Below, one piece after another: positions 49,775 through 58,367 of a DNA stretch of 64,000 bases (its first letter is position 1; each line of letters begins with the position of its first letter). Origin of the DNA: JB111 sp049856295. Lineage in GTDB: Bacteria; Actinomycetota; Actinomycetes; Actinomycetales; Actinomycetaceae. The position numbers and the translations under genes are program-made. Location of the stretch: the NCBI RefSeq assembly GCF_049856295.1, contig NZ_JBNDMZ010000011.1, forward strand, positions 1 through 64,000, read 5' to 3'. The notes beneath the pieces were generated by a model, which worked only from the letters and a program-made list of their open reading frames with translations, was not told where the DNA came from and ran no database searches.

Positions 49775-51238
49775 ATGTCCGTCAGCGACCCGTCCGAGCA
49801 GCACCCGTCACCGCCCGACGACGACGCCGACACCTGGGACGTCGTCGTCGTGGGGGCCGGACCGGTCGGGGAGAACGTCGCCGACTACGCCGTCCAGGGC
49901 GGGCTCTCGGCGGTGGTGGTCGAGGCCGAGCTCGTCGGCGGGGAGTGCTCGTACTGGGCGTGCATGCCGTCCAAGGCGCTCCTGCGCAGCGGCGACGCAC
50001 GCCGCGCCGCGCTGGCCGTCGACGGCGCCCGCCAGGCGGTCACCGGCGACCTCGACGTCGGGGCCGTCCTCGCGCGACGGACCTCGTTCACGTCCGACTG
50101 GGACGACGCCGGTCAGGTCGAGTGGCTCGGCTCGGCCGGCATCGACCTCGTCCGCGGGAGGGGCCGGCTGAGCGGGGTGCGCGAGGTGACGGTCGAGCTC
50201 GAGGGCGGCGGCGAGCGCGTGCTGCGGGCCCGTCACGCCGTCGCGCTCGCCACGGGGACGCGGCCGTTCCTGCCCGACGTCCCGGGACTGCGCGAGGCCG
50301 AGCCGTGGACCAACCGCGAGGCGGTGTCCGCGACCGAGATCCCCGACTCCCTCGTGGTGATCGGAGGCGGGGCCGTCGGCTCCGAGCTGGCGGGAGCCTT
50401 CAGCGACCTCGGTGCGCGGGTGACCATGCTCGTGCGCGGCGGCCTCCTCGGCGGCTACGAGCCGTTCGCGGGCGAGACGGTCACCGAGGCGCTGGCCGCG
50501 CGCGGCGTCGACGTCCGCACGGGCGTCTCACCGTCGGCCGTGCGCCGGATCGCCTCGGGTGTCGAGATCGATCTCGACGACGGCTCCACCGTGCGGTCCG
50601 AGCAGCTCCTCGTGGCCACCGGCCGGGAGCCGCGGCCAGGGCTCGGGCTCGACGCCGTCGGCCTGCCGGAGGGGTGGGTCGACGTCGACGAGACGCTGCG
50701 TGCGCTGGGCCCCGACGGCGCGCCGCTGGACTGGCTCTACGCCGTCGGGGACGCCAACCACCGCGCCCCGCTCACGCACCACGGGAAGTACCAGGCGCGC
50801 GCCGCGGGTGCGGCGATCGCGGCCCGCGCGGCAGGCGAGCCGGTCGAGGCCGAGCCGTGGGGCATGCACGCGGCGACGGCCGACGCGCTCGCGACGACCC
50901 AGGTGGTGTTCACGGACCCGCAGGTCGCGAGCGTCGGCCGCACGGCAGCCCAGGCCGAGGAGGCCGGCCACCCGGTGCGGGTCGTCGACCAGGACCTCGG
51001 CGCAGTGGCGGGCTCGGCGCTGCACGCCGACGGGTACGCCGGGAAGGTCCGGATGGTCGTCGACGAGGAGCGGGAGGTGATCGTCGGGATGACGTTCGTC
51101 GGGCCCGACGCCGCCGAGCTGCTGCACGCCGCGACGATCGCGGTGGTCGGCGAGATCCCGCTCGACCGCCTGTGGCACGCCGTGCCCGCCTACCCGACGA
51201 TGAGCGAGGTGTGGCTGCGCCTCCTCGAGGCCTGGTAG
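49775..51238 (+). CDS. FAD-dependent pyridine nucleotide-disulfide oxidoreductase (Lpd/Mer-like)
   Basis: This 487-residue flavoprotein has VVVVGAGPVGENVADYAVQG (FAD), the redox disulfide GGECSYWACMPSKALLR, the NAD(P) motif VVIGGGAVGSELAGAF and FAD-closing LYAVGDANHRAPLTHHGKYQ. At the C terminus the usual His-Pro of dihydrolipoamide dehydrogenase and mercuric reductase is replaced: the segment reads VPAYPTMSEVW. The catalytic acid is thus absent or different. This subgroup is of unknown substrate. It is divergent from the opuC operon. Confidence 0.88.
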   Translation: MSVSDPSEQHPSPPDDDADTWDVVVVGAGPVGENVADYAVQGGLSAVVVEAELVGGECSYWACMPSKALLRSGDARRAALAVDGARQAVTGDLDVGAVLARRTSFTSDWDDAGQVEWLGSAGIDLVRGRGRLSGVREVTVELEGGGERVLRARHAVALATGTRPFLPDVPGLREAEPWTNREAVSATEIPDSLVVIGGGAVGSELAGAFSDLGARVTMLVRGGLLGGYEPFAGETVTEALAARGVDVRTGVSPSAVRRIASGVEIDLDDGSTVRSEQLLVATGREPRPGLGLDAVGLPEGWVDVDETLRALGPDGAPLDWLYAVGDANHRAPLTHHGKYQARAAGAAIAARAAGEPVEAEPWGMHAATADALATTQVVFTDPQVASVGRTAAQAEEAGHPVRVVDQDLGAVAGSALHADGYAGKVRMVVDEEREVIVGMTFVGPDAAELLHAATIAVVGEIPLDRLWHAVPAYPTMSEVWLRLLEAW

Positions 51239-51251
51239 CCGCGCGCCCGGG

Positions 51252-53063
51252 TCAGCGCAGGATGGTCTGTCCGGCGTCGTCCTCGTCCTCCGACCAGGGG
51301 TCGTCCCACTCGAGGAGCGAGTCCCCCACGCGCAGCGCGGCGCCCTCCGGCACGACGACCTCGCGCCACGGGTCCAGCTTGGTCACCGTGCCGTCCTCGG
51401 CCACGTAGAAGGTGCCGTTCGTCGAGTCCCGGTCGATCGCGTGGAGCTGGGAACCGGTGAGACGGACCGACAGGTGGGTCTTCGACATCGACGGGTCAGG
51501 GACCACCATGAGGTTGTCGACGAGCTCCCCGGCACGTGGCTCCGGGTCGCGGCCGACGAGCGTGATCCCGCCGTCGAGGAGGTACCCGCCGACGCGGACG
51601 TCCGGCACCTCTTCCCACTCCCCCGTCTCCCGCCACGAGGGGGCGGAGTGCGCGCCGAACGCGGCGTGCGCGCCCGTGGCGACGGGGGCGGAGTCGCCGC
51701 CCGGGTCGTCGCCCTGGTGGACGTAGCCCTCGCCGGAGGCGTCCGGGCTGAACGCGCCCTCCGGCGTGGCGCCGCGGGGGTCGACGGGCGGGACGCCCTG
51801 CCCGGGGCGCGGCTCCCGGCCGTACGCGTGCTCTCCGTACGCGTGCTGGTCGTAGGCCTGCCGGTCGTGCCCGTCCTGCGCACCGCGTCCTCCCTGGCCG
51901 GGACCGCCGTAGCCGCCCGCACCGGATCCGTCCGAACCGGGACCGCCGTAGCCGCCCGCACCGGATCCGTCCGAACCGGGACCGCCGTAGCCATACCCCG
52001 CCGGCGCAGGGCCGCCATAACCGCCCTGGCCGGGTCCGCCGTCGGCGCCCCGATGTCCGGGGGCCTCCTGCCCTGCGCCGGCGTAGCCACCATGCGGGCC
52101 GTAGCCGTACTGCTCGGGTCCGCCCGGGCCATCGCCGCCGCCGTACCCACCGGGGCCGCTCGGCCCACCGTGCTGCCCGTACGCCCCGGGTCCACCGGAC
52201 CCGTACCCGTGGTGCCGCTCGCCGTGGGCGTCGACCCCGGCGACCTGCGTGGCCAGACCGGGACCGTCGTCGGACCAGTCGGCGCCGCGGCGGTCGTCGG
52301 CGGGCTGCGCCCCCGAGGTGTCGGTGACGTCGACGCCCGCGCGGCGCAGCGTCCACACGCGCGCGCCCAGGCCGCCGGGGCCGAGCCCGCCGTTGCGGGC
52401 CACGGTCAGGCGCCAGGCACCGAGGCCGGCGGCGATCGCGAGCCACCAGCAGGCGACGGCCCGGATGAGGGCGGCGACCATGGCGCCGAGCGTGGCGTCG
52501 TTCGCGTAGGCGCGCGTCTGCTCGATGACCGGTCCGACAGCGAACGCCGTGGCGGCGACCGTCGCCAGGATCGCGAGCGCCGCTCCCACCTGCCGGAGTC
52601 GCACCGGCCCCGGGGCGAGGAGCCGCCCCACCTCCTGGACCGCCTCGTGCTGGCGGGCGGTGAGCTGTCCCGCGCGGCGCTGTCGGCGCCCGTCCTCGGT
52701 CACCACGGTGGGGAGCACCGCCCAGGCGAGCGTGCCGGCGATGACCGGGTTCCCGGACCGCATGAGCAGGATCGCGAGCACGGCGGCGCCGAGCACGAGG
52801 ACGATCCCGACGACGAGCAGGACCGGCGCCTGGAGCGGTCCCCACGGCTCGCCCGCGATCCCGGGCCGAAGCACGAGGCTGCCGCCGACGGCGAGGGCCA
52901 GGGCGAGCAGCGCGCCCAGGGCGCGAGGCACCGAGGTGGCGGCGGGGTACAGGTCGCGCAGCGCCGTCTGACGCTGCATGAGGACCGAGCTGAAGGTCGC
53001 CCAGTCACGCGCGATGGCGGACGGGTGGGCGGCGCGCCGGACGGCCGTCGTGGAGCGAGGCAT
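51252..53063 (-). CDS. membrane protein with C-terminal FHA domain
   Basis: This 603-residue protein has about four to five membrane helices in the first 230 residues. A disordered Gly/Tyr/Pro/His-rich linker follows (about 270-450) with PGSDGSGAGGYGG-type repeats. The C-terminal FHA domain is marked by LVGRDPEPR, SMSKTHLSVRL and DRDSTNGTFY. FHA domains bind phosphothreonine, so it may be a target or partner of Ser/Thr kinases such as the pair at 24341-28608. It ends 13 bases from the convergent oxidoreductase gene. Confidence 0.87.
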   Translation of the reverse strand: MPRSTTAVRRAAHPSAIARDWATFSSVLMQRQTALRDLYPAATSVPRALGALLALALAVGGSLVLRPGIAGEPWGPLQAPVLLVVGIVLVLGAAVLAILLMRSGNPVIAGTLAWAVLPTVVTEDGRRQRRAGQLTARQHEAVQEVGRLLAPGPVRLRQVGAALAILATVAATAFAVGPVIEQTRAYANDATLGAMVAALIRAVACWWLAIAAGLGAWRLTVARNGGLGPGGLGARVWTLRRAGVDVTDTSGAQPADDRRGADWSDDGPGLATQVAGVDAHGERHHGYGSGGPGAYGQHGGPSGPGGYGGGDGPGGPEQYGYGPHGGYAGAGQEAPGHRGADGGPGQGGYGGPAPAGYGYGGPGSDGSGAGGYGGPGSDGSGAGGYGGPGQGGRGAQDGHDRQAYDQHAYGEHAYGREPRPGQGVPPVDPRGATPEGAFSPDASGEGYVHQGDDPGGDSAPVATGAHAAFGAHSAPSWRETGEWEEVPDVRVGGYLLDGGITLVGRDPEPRAGELVDNLMVVPDPSMSKTHLSVRLTGSQLHAIDRDSTNGTFYVAEDGTVTKLDPWREVVVPEGAALRVGDSLLEWDDPWSEDEDDAGQTILR

Positions 53064-53200
53064 GGGGCAAGTGTGCACCGCTGCCGGGCTCCCACGCGTC
53101 GCGGGACCGGGCCCGATGCGGGCGTGTGGCGACCGGCACGTCCGAACGCGGCCGGGCACGCGCGCGACACCTCGTCTGCAGGCCTCGCTCCGCCCCTCAG

Positions 53201-53212
53201 CCGCACTCTCGA
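53201..53212 (+). repeat. dispersed 12-mer CCGCACTCTCGA, copy 2
   Basis: Second occurrence of CCGCACTCTCGA, in the 230-base gap between the FHA gene and the transglutaminase-like gene. The gap shows no gene. Confidence 0.5.
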
Positions 53213-53245
53213 CCCCCTGTCAGCCGCCATCGCGCCGACCCCGAG

Positions 53246-53257
53246 CCGCACTCTCGA
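53246..53257 (+). repeat. dispersed 12-mer CCGCACTCTCGA, copy 3
   Basis: Third occurrence of CCGCACTCTCGA, 45 bases after copy 2, within imperfectly repeated surroundings (GCCGCACTCTCGAYCC followed by TGTC and CGG/AGCC). Confidence 0.5.
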
Positions 53258-53293
53258 TCCGATGTCGGCCGGCCACCGACCCCTCGGGATCGG

Positions 53294-55792
53294 TCAGCCG
53301 CCCTCGCGCCGGCGTCTGCGCCGCTCGTCCCGCCGGTGCTTGAGCGAGCGCGTCGACAGGCGCGAGCGCCACCACCGACGCCGCCCCGCCGCCTTGCGGA
53401 CGGCCAGCAGCGTCTCGTCGACCTCGGCCCACAGCTTCTCGACGTCGCGGTCGTCGGGCTCCCGGTAGCCGAAGGCCTGTTCGTCGGTGCGCCGGGCCAG
53501 CCCGCGCAGGTCCACGCCGCCCAGGTCGATCGGGTCGACCTCGGGGACGTCCGCGCCGACCTCGGCGTCCGGCTGCTCGGGGGCTCCGCCGCCCGGAGCG
53601 GTGGCGCCCACCGGGCGTGGGGCGTCGTCGTCGCGGGACTTCGTGCCCTTCCGGCCCTTGGCGGGACCGACGGCGCTCGCCCCGGCGCCGGTGACGCCGC
53701 GCTGCCCGCCGAGCGAGCGCGCGACGGCCCCCGCCGCCACGGACCGGGTCGCGCCCACCGGCACGCGCGCGCCGAGGTCGCGCGTGACGTCGACGACCTC
53801 GGACCAGCCCCCTGCGGCCCGGTGGGTGGTCGTCCCCCGGGTGCGCCGGCGCCGGCGCCTGGCGGCTTTGACGGCGAGGATGATCGCGATCGGCGCGAGC
53901 AGCAGGAGCAGCAGGCCACCGCCGGCGGCGGCGACGATGATCCACACGATCGACAGCTGGCTCTCGCGTTCCTCGGGCTCCTCGCGCACGTCGACGTCCT
54001 GGCGCGCGGCGGGCGGGGCGTCCGGCGGCTCGAGCACGGGCGGGGGCGGCTGGAGGACCTGCGGCTGCGGCTGCTCCTGCGGCTCGAGGTTCTGCTCCTG
54101 CCAGATGCGGTCCTCGTCCGGGGTGGGGAAGAACGGGACCCACCCGTGCTGCTCGAACGGGACCTCGACCCACGCGGTGACGTCCTCGCCGGCGAGCTGG
54201 ATGGCGCCGCTCCCGTTCGGCACCTCGAAGCCGATGACCACGCGCGCGGGGATCTGCATCGACCGCAGCATGAGCGCCATGAGGGCGGCGTACTGCTCCT
54301 GGTCGCCGACCATGGCCGGACCGGTGAGCATGGCGTCGAGCCGGGCGGCCCCGTGACCGGCGAGCGAGGGCGTGTCGCCCTCGAGCCCGTGGCTGAAGTA
54401 GCCCTGTCGCAGCCCGGACTCGACGGCCTGGATGCGCGCGAGGGTCGTCGTCGCGTCGGCGGCGAGCACGGAGGCCTCGGTGGCGATCGAGTCGGGGATC
54501 GTCACCGGGGGCAGCGCGTCGTCGGCGACCGGGGCGGCCTCGAGGGCCCCGAGGTCGGGCCGCTCGACGGGCGCGGCGAGCAGCGTGTACGTGTCGCCCG
54601 GGCGGAGCCCGGCCTCGACGAGCCCGACGCCGGCCACGGGGTTGACGTAGAGCGAGCGCGCGAGGTCCGTGGCCCTCCCGGAGGTGAACTCGACGTCGGC
54701 GAGCTGCCCGGCCACGGGCACCCACACGTCGCGGTACTCCCCGATCGTCACGTCGATCTCCTCGGCGCCCGGGAGGTCCTCGTCGACGGCGGCGCCGATG
54801 CGCTGGAACTCCCCGGTCCCCGCCTCCCCGCCGGGGGCCACGGTGAACGCGGTGCCGTCGTAGGAGTCCATCGCCGCCAGGCGCACGAGCTCACCGGCCC
54901 CGAGCCCGTCGACGGTGAGGACCGTGTCGGTGAGGTGGTCCTTGAGGTAGGCGCGGAACCCGGCGAGCGGGCTCGGGTAGTCGCGCAGGTCGGGCGGCGG
55001 GGCCACGTGGTCGCGGACCACGGTGCGCCGGTCCTCGTCCTGCCACAGCAGCCCGGTGGCGCCTCCGGCGACGAGCGCGACGACGAGGAGCCCCGCCGTG
55101 GCGACGGGCCGCTCCGTGTGCAGGCGGTGGGAGCGGCGCGCCGCCCATACGAGCGCGACGGCGGCGAAGGCGAGCCCGACCGGCACCGCGAGGGAGGTGT
55201 CCCGCGTGCTGAGCAGCACGCTGCCGGGCAGGATCACCAGCGGCACGAGGGCGGCGAGCGTGGGCCGGCGGGTCCGCTGCGCGATCGTCATCGCGAGCGC
55301 CGAGCCGACCACGCCGACCAGCAGCGGGACGGTGAGGACGGCCCCGGTCGCCCCCACCGGCGCGAGGATCGTCACGAGGTCCTTCCACGCCGTGACGACA
55401 CCCTGGCCGACCGCGCCGACGCTCGCCGGGCTCGGCAGCCAGCCGACCAGCGCCTCGACCGGGGCGGCCGCGCCGGTGAGCAGGACGAGGGCGAGCAGCA
55501 CGGCGAGGATCGTCACGAGCGCGCCCCAGCGGCGCCAGGCAGCGAGCAGCGCGAGGCCGCTCCCGGCCAGCACCGCGAGGACGAGGACCACCCAGAACCG
55601 CGCGACCCCGTACGCGGGCCACAGCGGGATCAGGGCGAGGAGCATGAGGAGCGGGATCGCGATCGCGTCCCACACGCGCATCCGGGCCCGACGCCGGAGC
55701 GCGGCCCGCGTAGGCGCGTCACCCCGGTACTGGAGCGCCTCGCTCGCGAGCCGGGTGCGGCGCCCCTCCTCGAGGGCGGACGGGCTGCTCAC
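53294..55792 (-). CDS. TgpA-like transglutaminase-fold membrane protein with degenerate active site
   Basis: This 832-residue protein has about eight membrane helices in the first 250 residues, an extracellular transglutaminase-like domain (about 450-560), a Pro/Gln-rich stretch, another membrane helix at about 605-635 and a basic cytoplasmic tail. The fold matches TgpA/DUF3488 proteins. However, the catalytic Cys-His-Asp positions read Gln498 (GDQEQYA), Thr539 (DVTAW) and Phe555 (WVPFFPTP), so it is probably not a working transglutaminase. The GTG overlaps the DUF58 stop (GTGA). Confidence 0.88.
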   Translation of the reverse strand: MSSPSALEEGRRTRLASEALQYRGDAPTRAALRRRARMRVWDAIAIPLLMLLALIPLWPAYGVARFWVVLVLAVLAGSGLALLAAWRRWGALVTILAVLLALVLLTGAAAPVEALVGWLPSPASVGAVGQGVVTAWKDLVTILAPVGATGAVLTVPLLVGVVGSALAMTIAQRTRRPTLAALVPLVILPGSVLLSTRDTSLAVPVGLAFAAVALVWAARRSHRLHTERPVATAGLLVVALVAGGATGLLWQDEDRRTVVRDHVAPPPDLRDYPSPLAGFRAYLKDHLTDTVLTVDGLGAGELVRLAAMDSYDGTAFTVAPGGEAGTGEFQRIGAAVDEDLPGAEEIDVTIGEYRDVWVPVAGQLADVEFTSGRATDLARSLYVNPVAGVGLVEAGLRPGDTYTLLAAPVERPDLGALEAAPVADDALPPVTIPDSIATEASVLAADATTTLARIQAVESGLRQGYFSHGLEGDTPSLAGHGAARLDAMLTGPAMVGDQEQYAALMALMLRSMQIPARVVIGFEVPNGSGAIQLAGEDVTAWVEVPFEQHGWVPFFPTPDEDRIWQEQNLEPQEQPQPQVLQPPPPVLEPPDAPPAARQDVDVREEPEERESQLSIVWIIVAAAGGGLLLLLLAPIAIILAVKAARRRRRRTRGTTTHRAAGGWSEVVDVTRDLGARVPVGATRSVAAGAVARSLGGQRGVTGAGASAVGPAKGRKGTKSRDDDAPRPVGATAPGGGAPEQPDAEVGADVPEVDPIDLGGVDLRGLARRTDEQAFGYREPDDRDVEKLWAEVDETLLAVRKAAGRRRWWRSRLSTRSLKHRRDERRRRRREGG

Positions 55793-57231
55793 AGCGCCGC
55801 CATGTGGAGGCCGCGGGTGAGCTCGTCGAGGTGCGGGACGGTCACCACGGTGACGGGCCCGACGGCGGCGACGCTCGGCTCGACGTACGGGTCGGCGCGC
55901 ACGGCGAGGGCGCGCATGCCGACGGGGAGGACGGAGCCGGCGGCGCGGATGTCCCGCAGCGGCACGGGCGAGCCGCACACGAGGACGGCGAGCGTGGCGC
56001 GTGCGTGGGACAGGGCGATCTCGCGGGCCATGTCGACGACCTCGGTGCGGGTCGGGGTCATCGTCAGACGGGTGAGCGCGTCGAGGACCGCGCGGGCGGA
56101 CACCGTGGGCAGCGGCGCCGACGTCGTGAGGACGGTGAGCTCCTTGTCCTCGGTGATCGCCTGGAGCGCGAGCGAGCCGACGGTGGACACCACGGTCTCG
56201 AACTCGTCGGGCTCGTCGTAGTCGGCGGCGGAGGTGCTGAGGGCGACGACGACGTGGCTGCGCCGCGACTCCTCGAACTGGCGGACCATGAGCTTGCCGG
56301 TGCGGGCGGAGGTGCGCCAGTGGATGTAGCGCCGGTCGTCGCCGGGCTGGTACTCGCGCAGCGCGTGGAACGAGAGGTCGGACTCGGTGAGCTCGGTGGT
56401 GGGACGGCCCTCGAGGTCGTGCAGCAGGCCGGCGGAGGCCGGGGCGAGACGCACCGTGCGGGGGTGGACGTACATCTCGAGGGTGTCGGTCCACGTCCGC
56501 GCCGAGCGAACGAGACCGAGCGGGTCGCCGCGCACGGTCCGGGCCGGGCCGATGTCGACGACGGCACGGCGCTGCGTGGGCACCGCGAGCAGCTCCTCGA
56601 CCGAGTCGCCGGCCGCGAGGCCGGGCAGCGGGATCGCGACCTGGCCCGGGCCGACGGGGACCTCGAGGCGGGCCGCAGACGTCGAGCGCGCCCCTGTGTT
56701 CTTGACGATGACGCCGGCGAGCGCGCGGTCGCCCACCTGGACCCGGTGGTCGGACAGCCGCAGGTCGACCTGGTAGCTCTGCCGCCCCACGGTGAACAGC
56801 ACCGCGACGACGAAGGCCGCGAGCAGCGCGACCCCGCCCGCCATCGCCTCGCCCCACCCGAGGACGAACGCCACGACGAGCGCGACGACGCCGAGGCCCA
56901 GCGCCGTCCACCCGAGCACGGAGACGCCGCCGAGGACCCGGGCGACCTCCCGGCGCGGCGCGACGGTGCGCTCGAGCGCGGTGGTCAGCCCCGGGATCGC
57001 GCCGACCCGGGCGCGCGCGGACGTGCGCCAGCGGCCCGTCGTCGAGCCGCTCGAGGTCACCTGACCGATCGAGTACGGCGAGTGGGCCGAGCCCGGGGAG
57101 CCGCCGGGCGACGCGCCGGTGGGCGCGGAACCGGTGTGCGGGGACGCGGCGGAGCCGGTGCGCTCGGCCGGGCCGTGGACGACCGCGTGCCGTTCGACCG
57201 CCTCCGGGACGTCGGGGCGGGATCCGTTCAC
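55789..57231 (-). CDS. DUF58-domain protein
   Basis: This 480-residue protein has two membrane helices at about 90-140 and the DUF58 signature FHALREYQPGDDRRYIHWRTSARTG (in parts), which belongs to a von Willebrand A-like domain. DUF58 proteins work with MoxR ATPases and TgpA-like proteins in envelope functions. The GTG at 57231 overlaps the moxR stop (GTGA). The Ser/Gly-rich N terminus is probably cytoplasmic. Confidence 0.9.
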   Translation of the reverse strand: MNGSRPDVPEAVERHAVVHGPAERTGSAASPHTGSAPTGASPGGSPGSAHSPYSIGQVTSSGSTTGRWRTSARARVGAIPGLTTALERTVAPRREVARVLGGVSVLGWTALGLGVVALVVAFVLGWGEAMAGGVALLAAFVVAVLFTVGRQSYQVDLRLSDHRVQVGDRALAGVIVKNTGARSTSAARLEVPVGPGQVAIPLPGLAAGDSVEELLAVPTQRRAVVDIGPARTVRGDPLGLVRSARTWTDTLEMYVHPRTVRLAPASAGLLHDLEGRPTTELTESDLSFHALREYQPGDDRRYIHWRTSARTGKLMVRQFEESRRSHVVVALSTSAADYDEPDEFETVVSTVGSLALQAITEDKELTVLTTSAPLPTVSARAVLDALTRLTMTPTRTEVVDMAREIALSHARATLAVLVCGSPVPLRDIRAAGSVLPVGMRALAVRADPYVEPSVAAVGPVTVVTVPHLDELTRGLHMAAL

Positions 57232-58238
57232 GAGCGGCCGTGGTCCCCGGCCAGCTGTCGGTGGGCGGGCGGCTCGATCTCCTCGAGGACCGTGCCGAGC
57301 GCCCCGGCAGCGGTGGCGCCGTCGAACTGCGCCTCGGCCTCCATCACCATCCGGTGGCCGAGGACGGGCTCGGCGAGCTCGCGGACGTCGTCGGGCAGGA
57401 CGTACCCGCGGCCCTGGGACGCGGCCCAGGTCTTCGCGCACCGCACCAGGGCGAGCGCCCCGCGGACGGACACGCCGACCTCGACGCCCGCCGCCGTGCG
57501 GGTCGCCGTGACGAGGCGGGAGATGTAGTCGGCGATCGCGGCGTCGACGTGGACGCGGGAGGACATCCGCACCATCTCGCTGACGACCTCGGCGGTGACG
57601 ACGGCGCGCAGCTCGCCGGCGCGGTCGCGGACGGCGGAGCCGGTGAGGATGGCGACGGTCGAGTCGTGGTCCGGGTAGCCGACCGAGGTCTTGATGAGGA
57701 ACCGGTCGAGCTGCGCCTCGGGCAGCGCGTACGTGCCGGCCTGCTCGATGGGGTTCTGGGTGGCGAGGACGATGAACGGCTCCCCCACCTCGTGGGTGCG
57801 CCCCTCGGCGGTCACGCGCCCCTCCTCCATGACCTCGAGGAGGGCCGACTGCGTCTTGGGCGAGGCGCGGTTGATCTCGTCGGCGAGGACGACGTTGGCG
57901 AAGATCGGACCCGGGTGGAACTCGAAGGTCTTCTTCTCCTGGTCGTAGATCGACACGCCCGTGACGTCGGAGGGCAGCAGGTCCGGCGTGAACTGGATGC
58001 GCGAGCTCGTGGCCCGCAGCGTCTGGGCGAGCGACCGGGCGAGCTGGGTCTTGCCGGTGCCCGGGTAGTCCTCGAGGAGGACGTGCCCGCCGGCCAGGAG
58101 CGCCGTGACGACGAGCCGGATGACGCCGGTCTTGCCGACCACGGCCTTGCCGACGTTGTCGACGATGCGGTCGAACGTGCTCGCGTACCAGGAGGCCTGC
58201 TCCTCGGAGAGCTGCTCGATCACGGGGACGGCGGTCAT
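57228..58238 (-). CDS. MoxR-family AAA+ ATPase
   Basis: This 336-residue AAA+ protein has Walker A EDYPGTGKTQ, the MoxR helix RIQFTPDLLPSDVTG, Walker B VVLADEINRASPKTQSALLE (sensor insert included) and FIVLATQNPIEQAGTYALPEAQ (in parts). MoxR ATPases act as chaperones for maturation of envelope proteins, often with DUF58 and vWA partners. GAGAGGA precedes the ATG. It follows the giant Ig/FN3 gene by 129 bases and starts the coupled moxR-DUF58-TgpA unit. Confidence 0.93.
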   Translation of the reverse strand: MTAVPVIEQLSEEQASWYASTFDRIVDNVGKAVVGKTGVIRLVVTALLAGGHVLLEDYPGTGKTQLARSLAQTLRATSSRIQFTPDLLPSDVTGVSIYDQEKKTFEFHPGPIFANVVLADEINRASPKTQSALLEVMEEGRVTAEGRTHEVGEPFIVLATQNPIEQAGTYALPEAQLDRFLIKTSVGYPDHDSTVAILTGSAVRDRAGELRAVVTAEVVSEMVRMSSRVHVDAAIADYISRLVTATRTAAGVEVGVSVRGALALVRCAKTWAASQGRGYVLPDDVRELAEPVLGHRMVMEAEAQFDGATAAGALGTVLEEIEPPAHRQLAGDHGRS

Positions 58239-58367
58239 GGGGTCCTCTCGGTGGTGCGGGGAAGGGACGGGCGGTCGGGGCGGGTCGGCATGATCCGCCG
58301 TGGTGCGAGCTGGGGCGATGGGCGGTCGGCTCTCCGGGCCGGCCGAGCGGTGTCGGGCGCGCGCATG

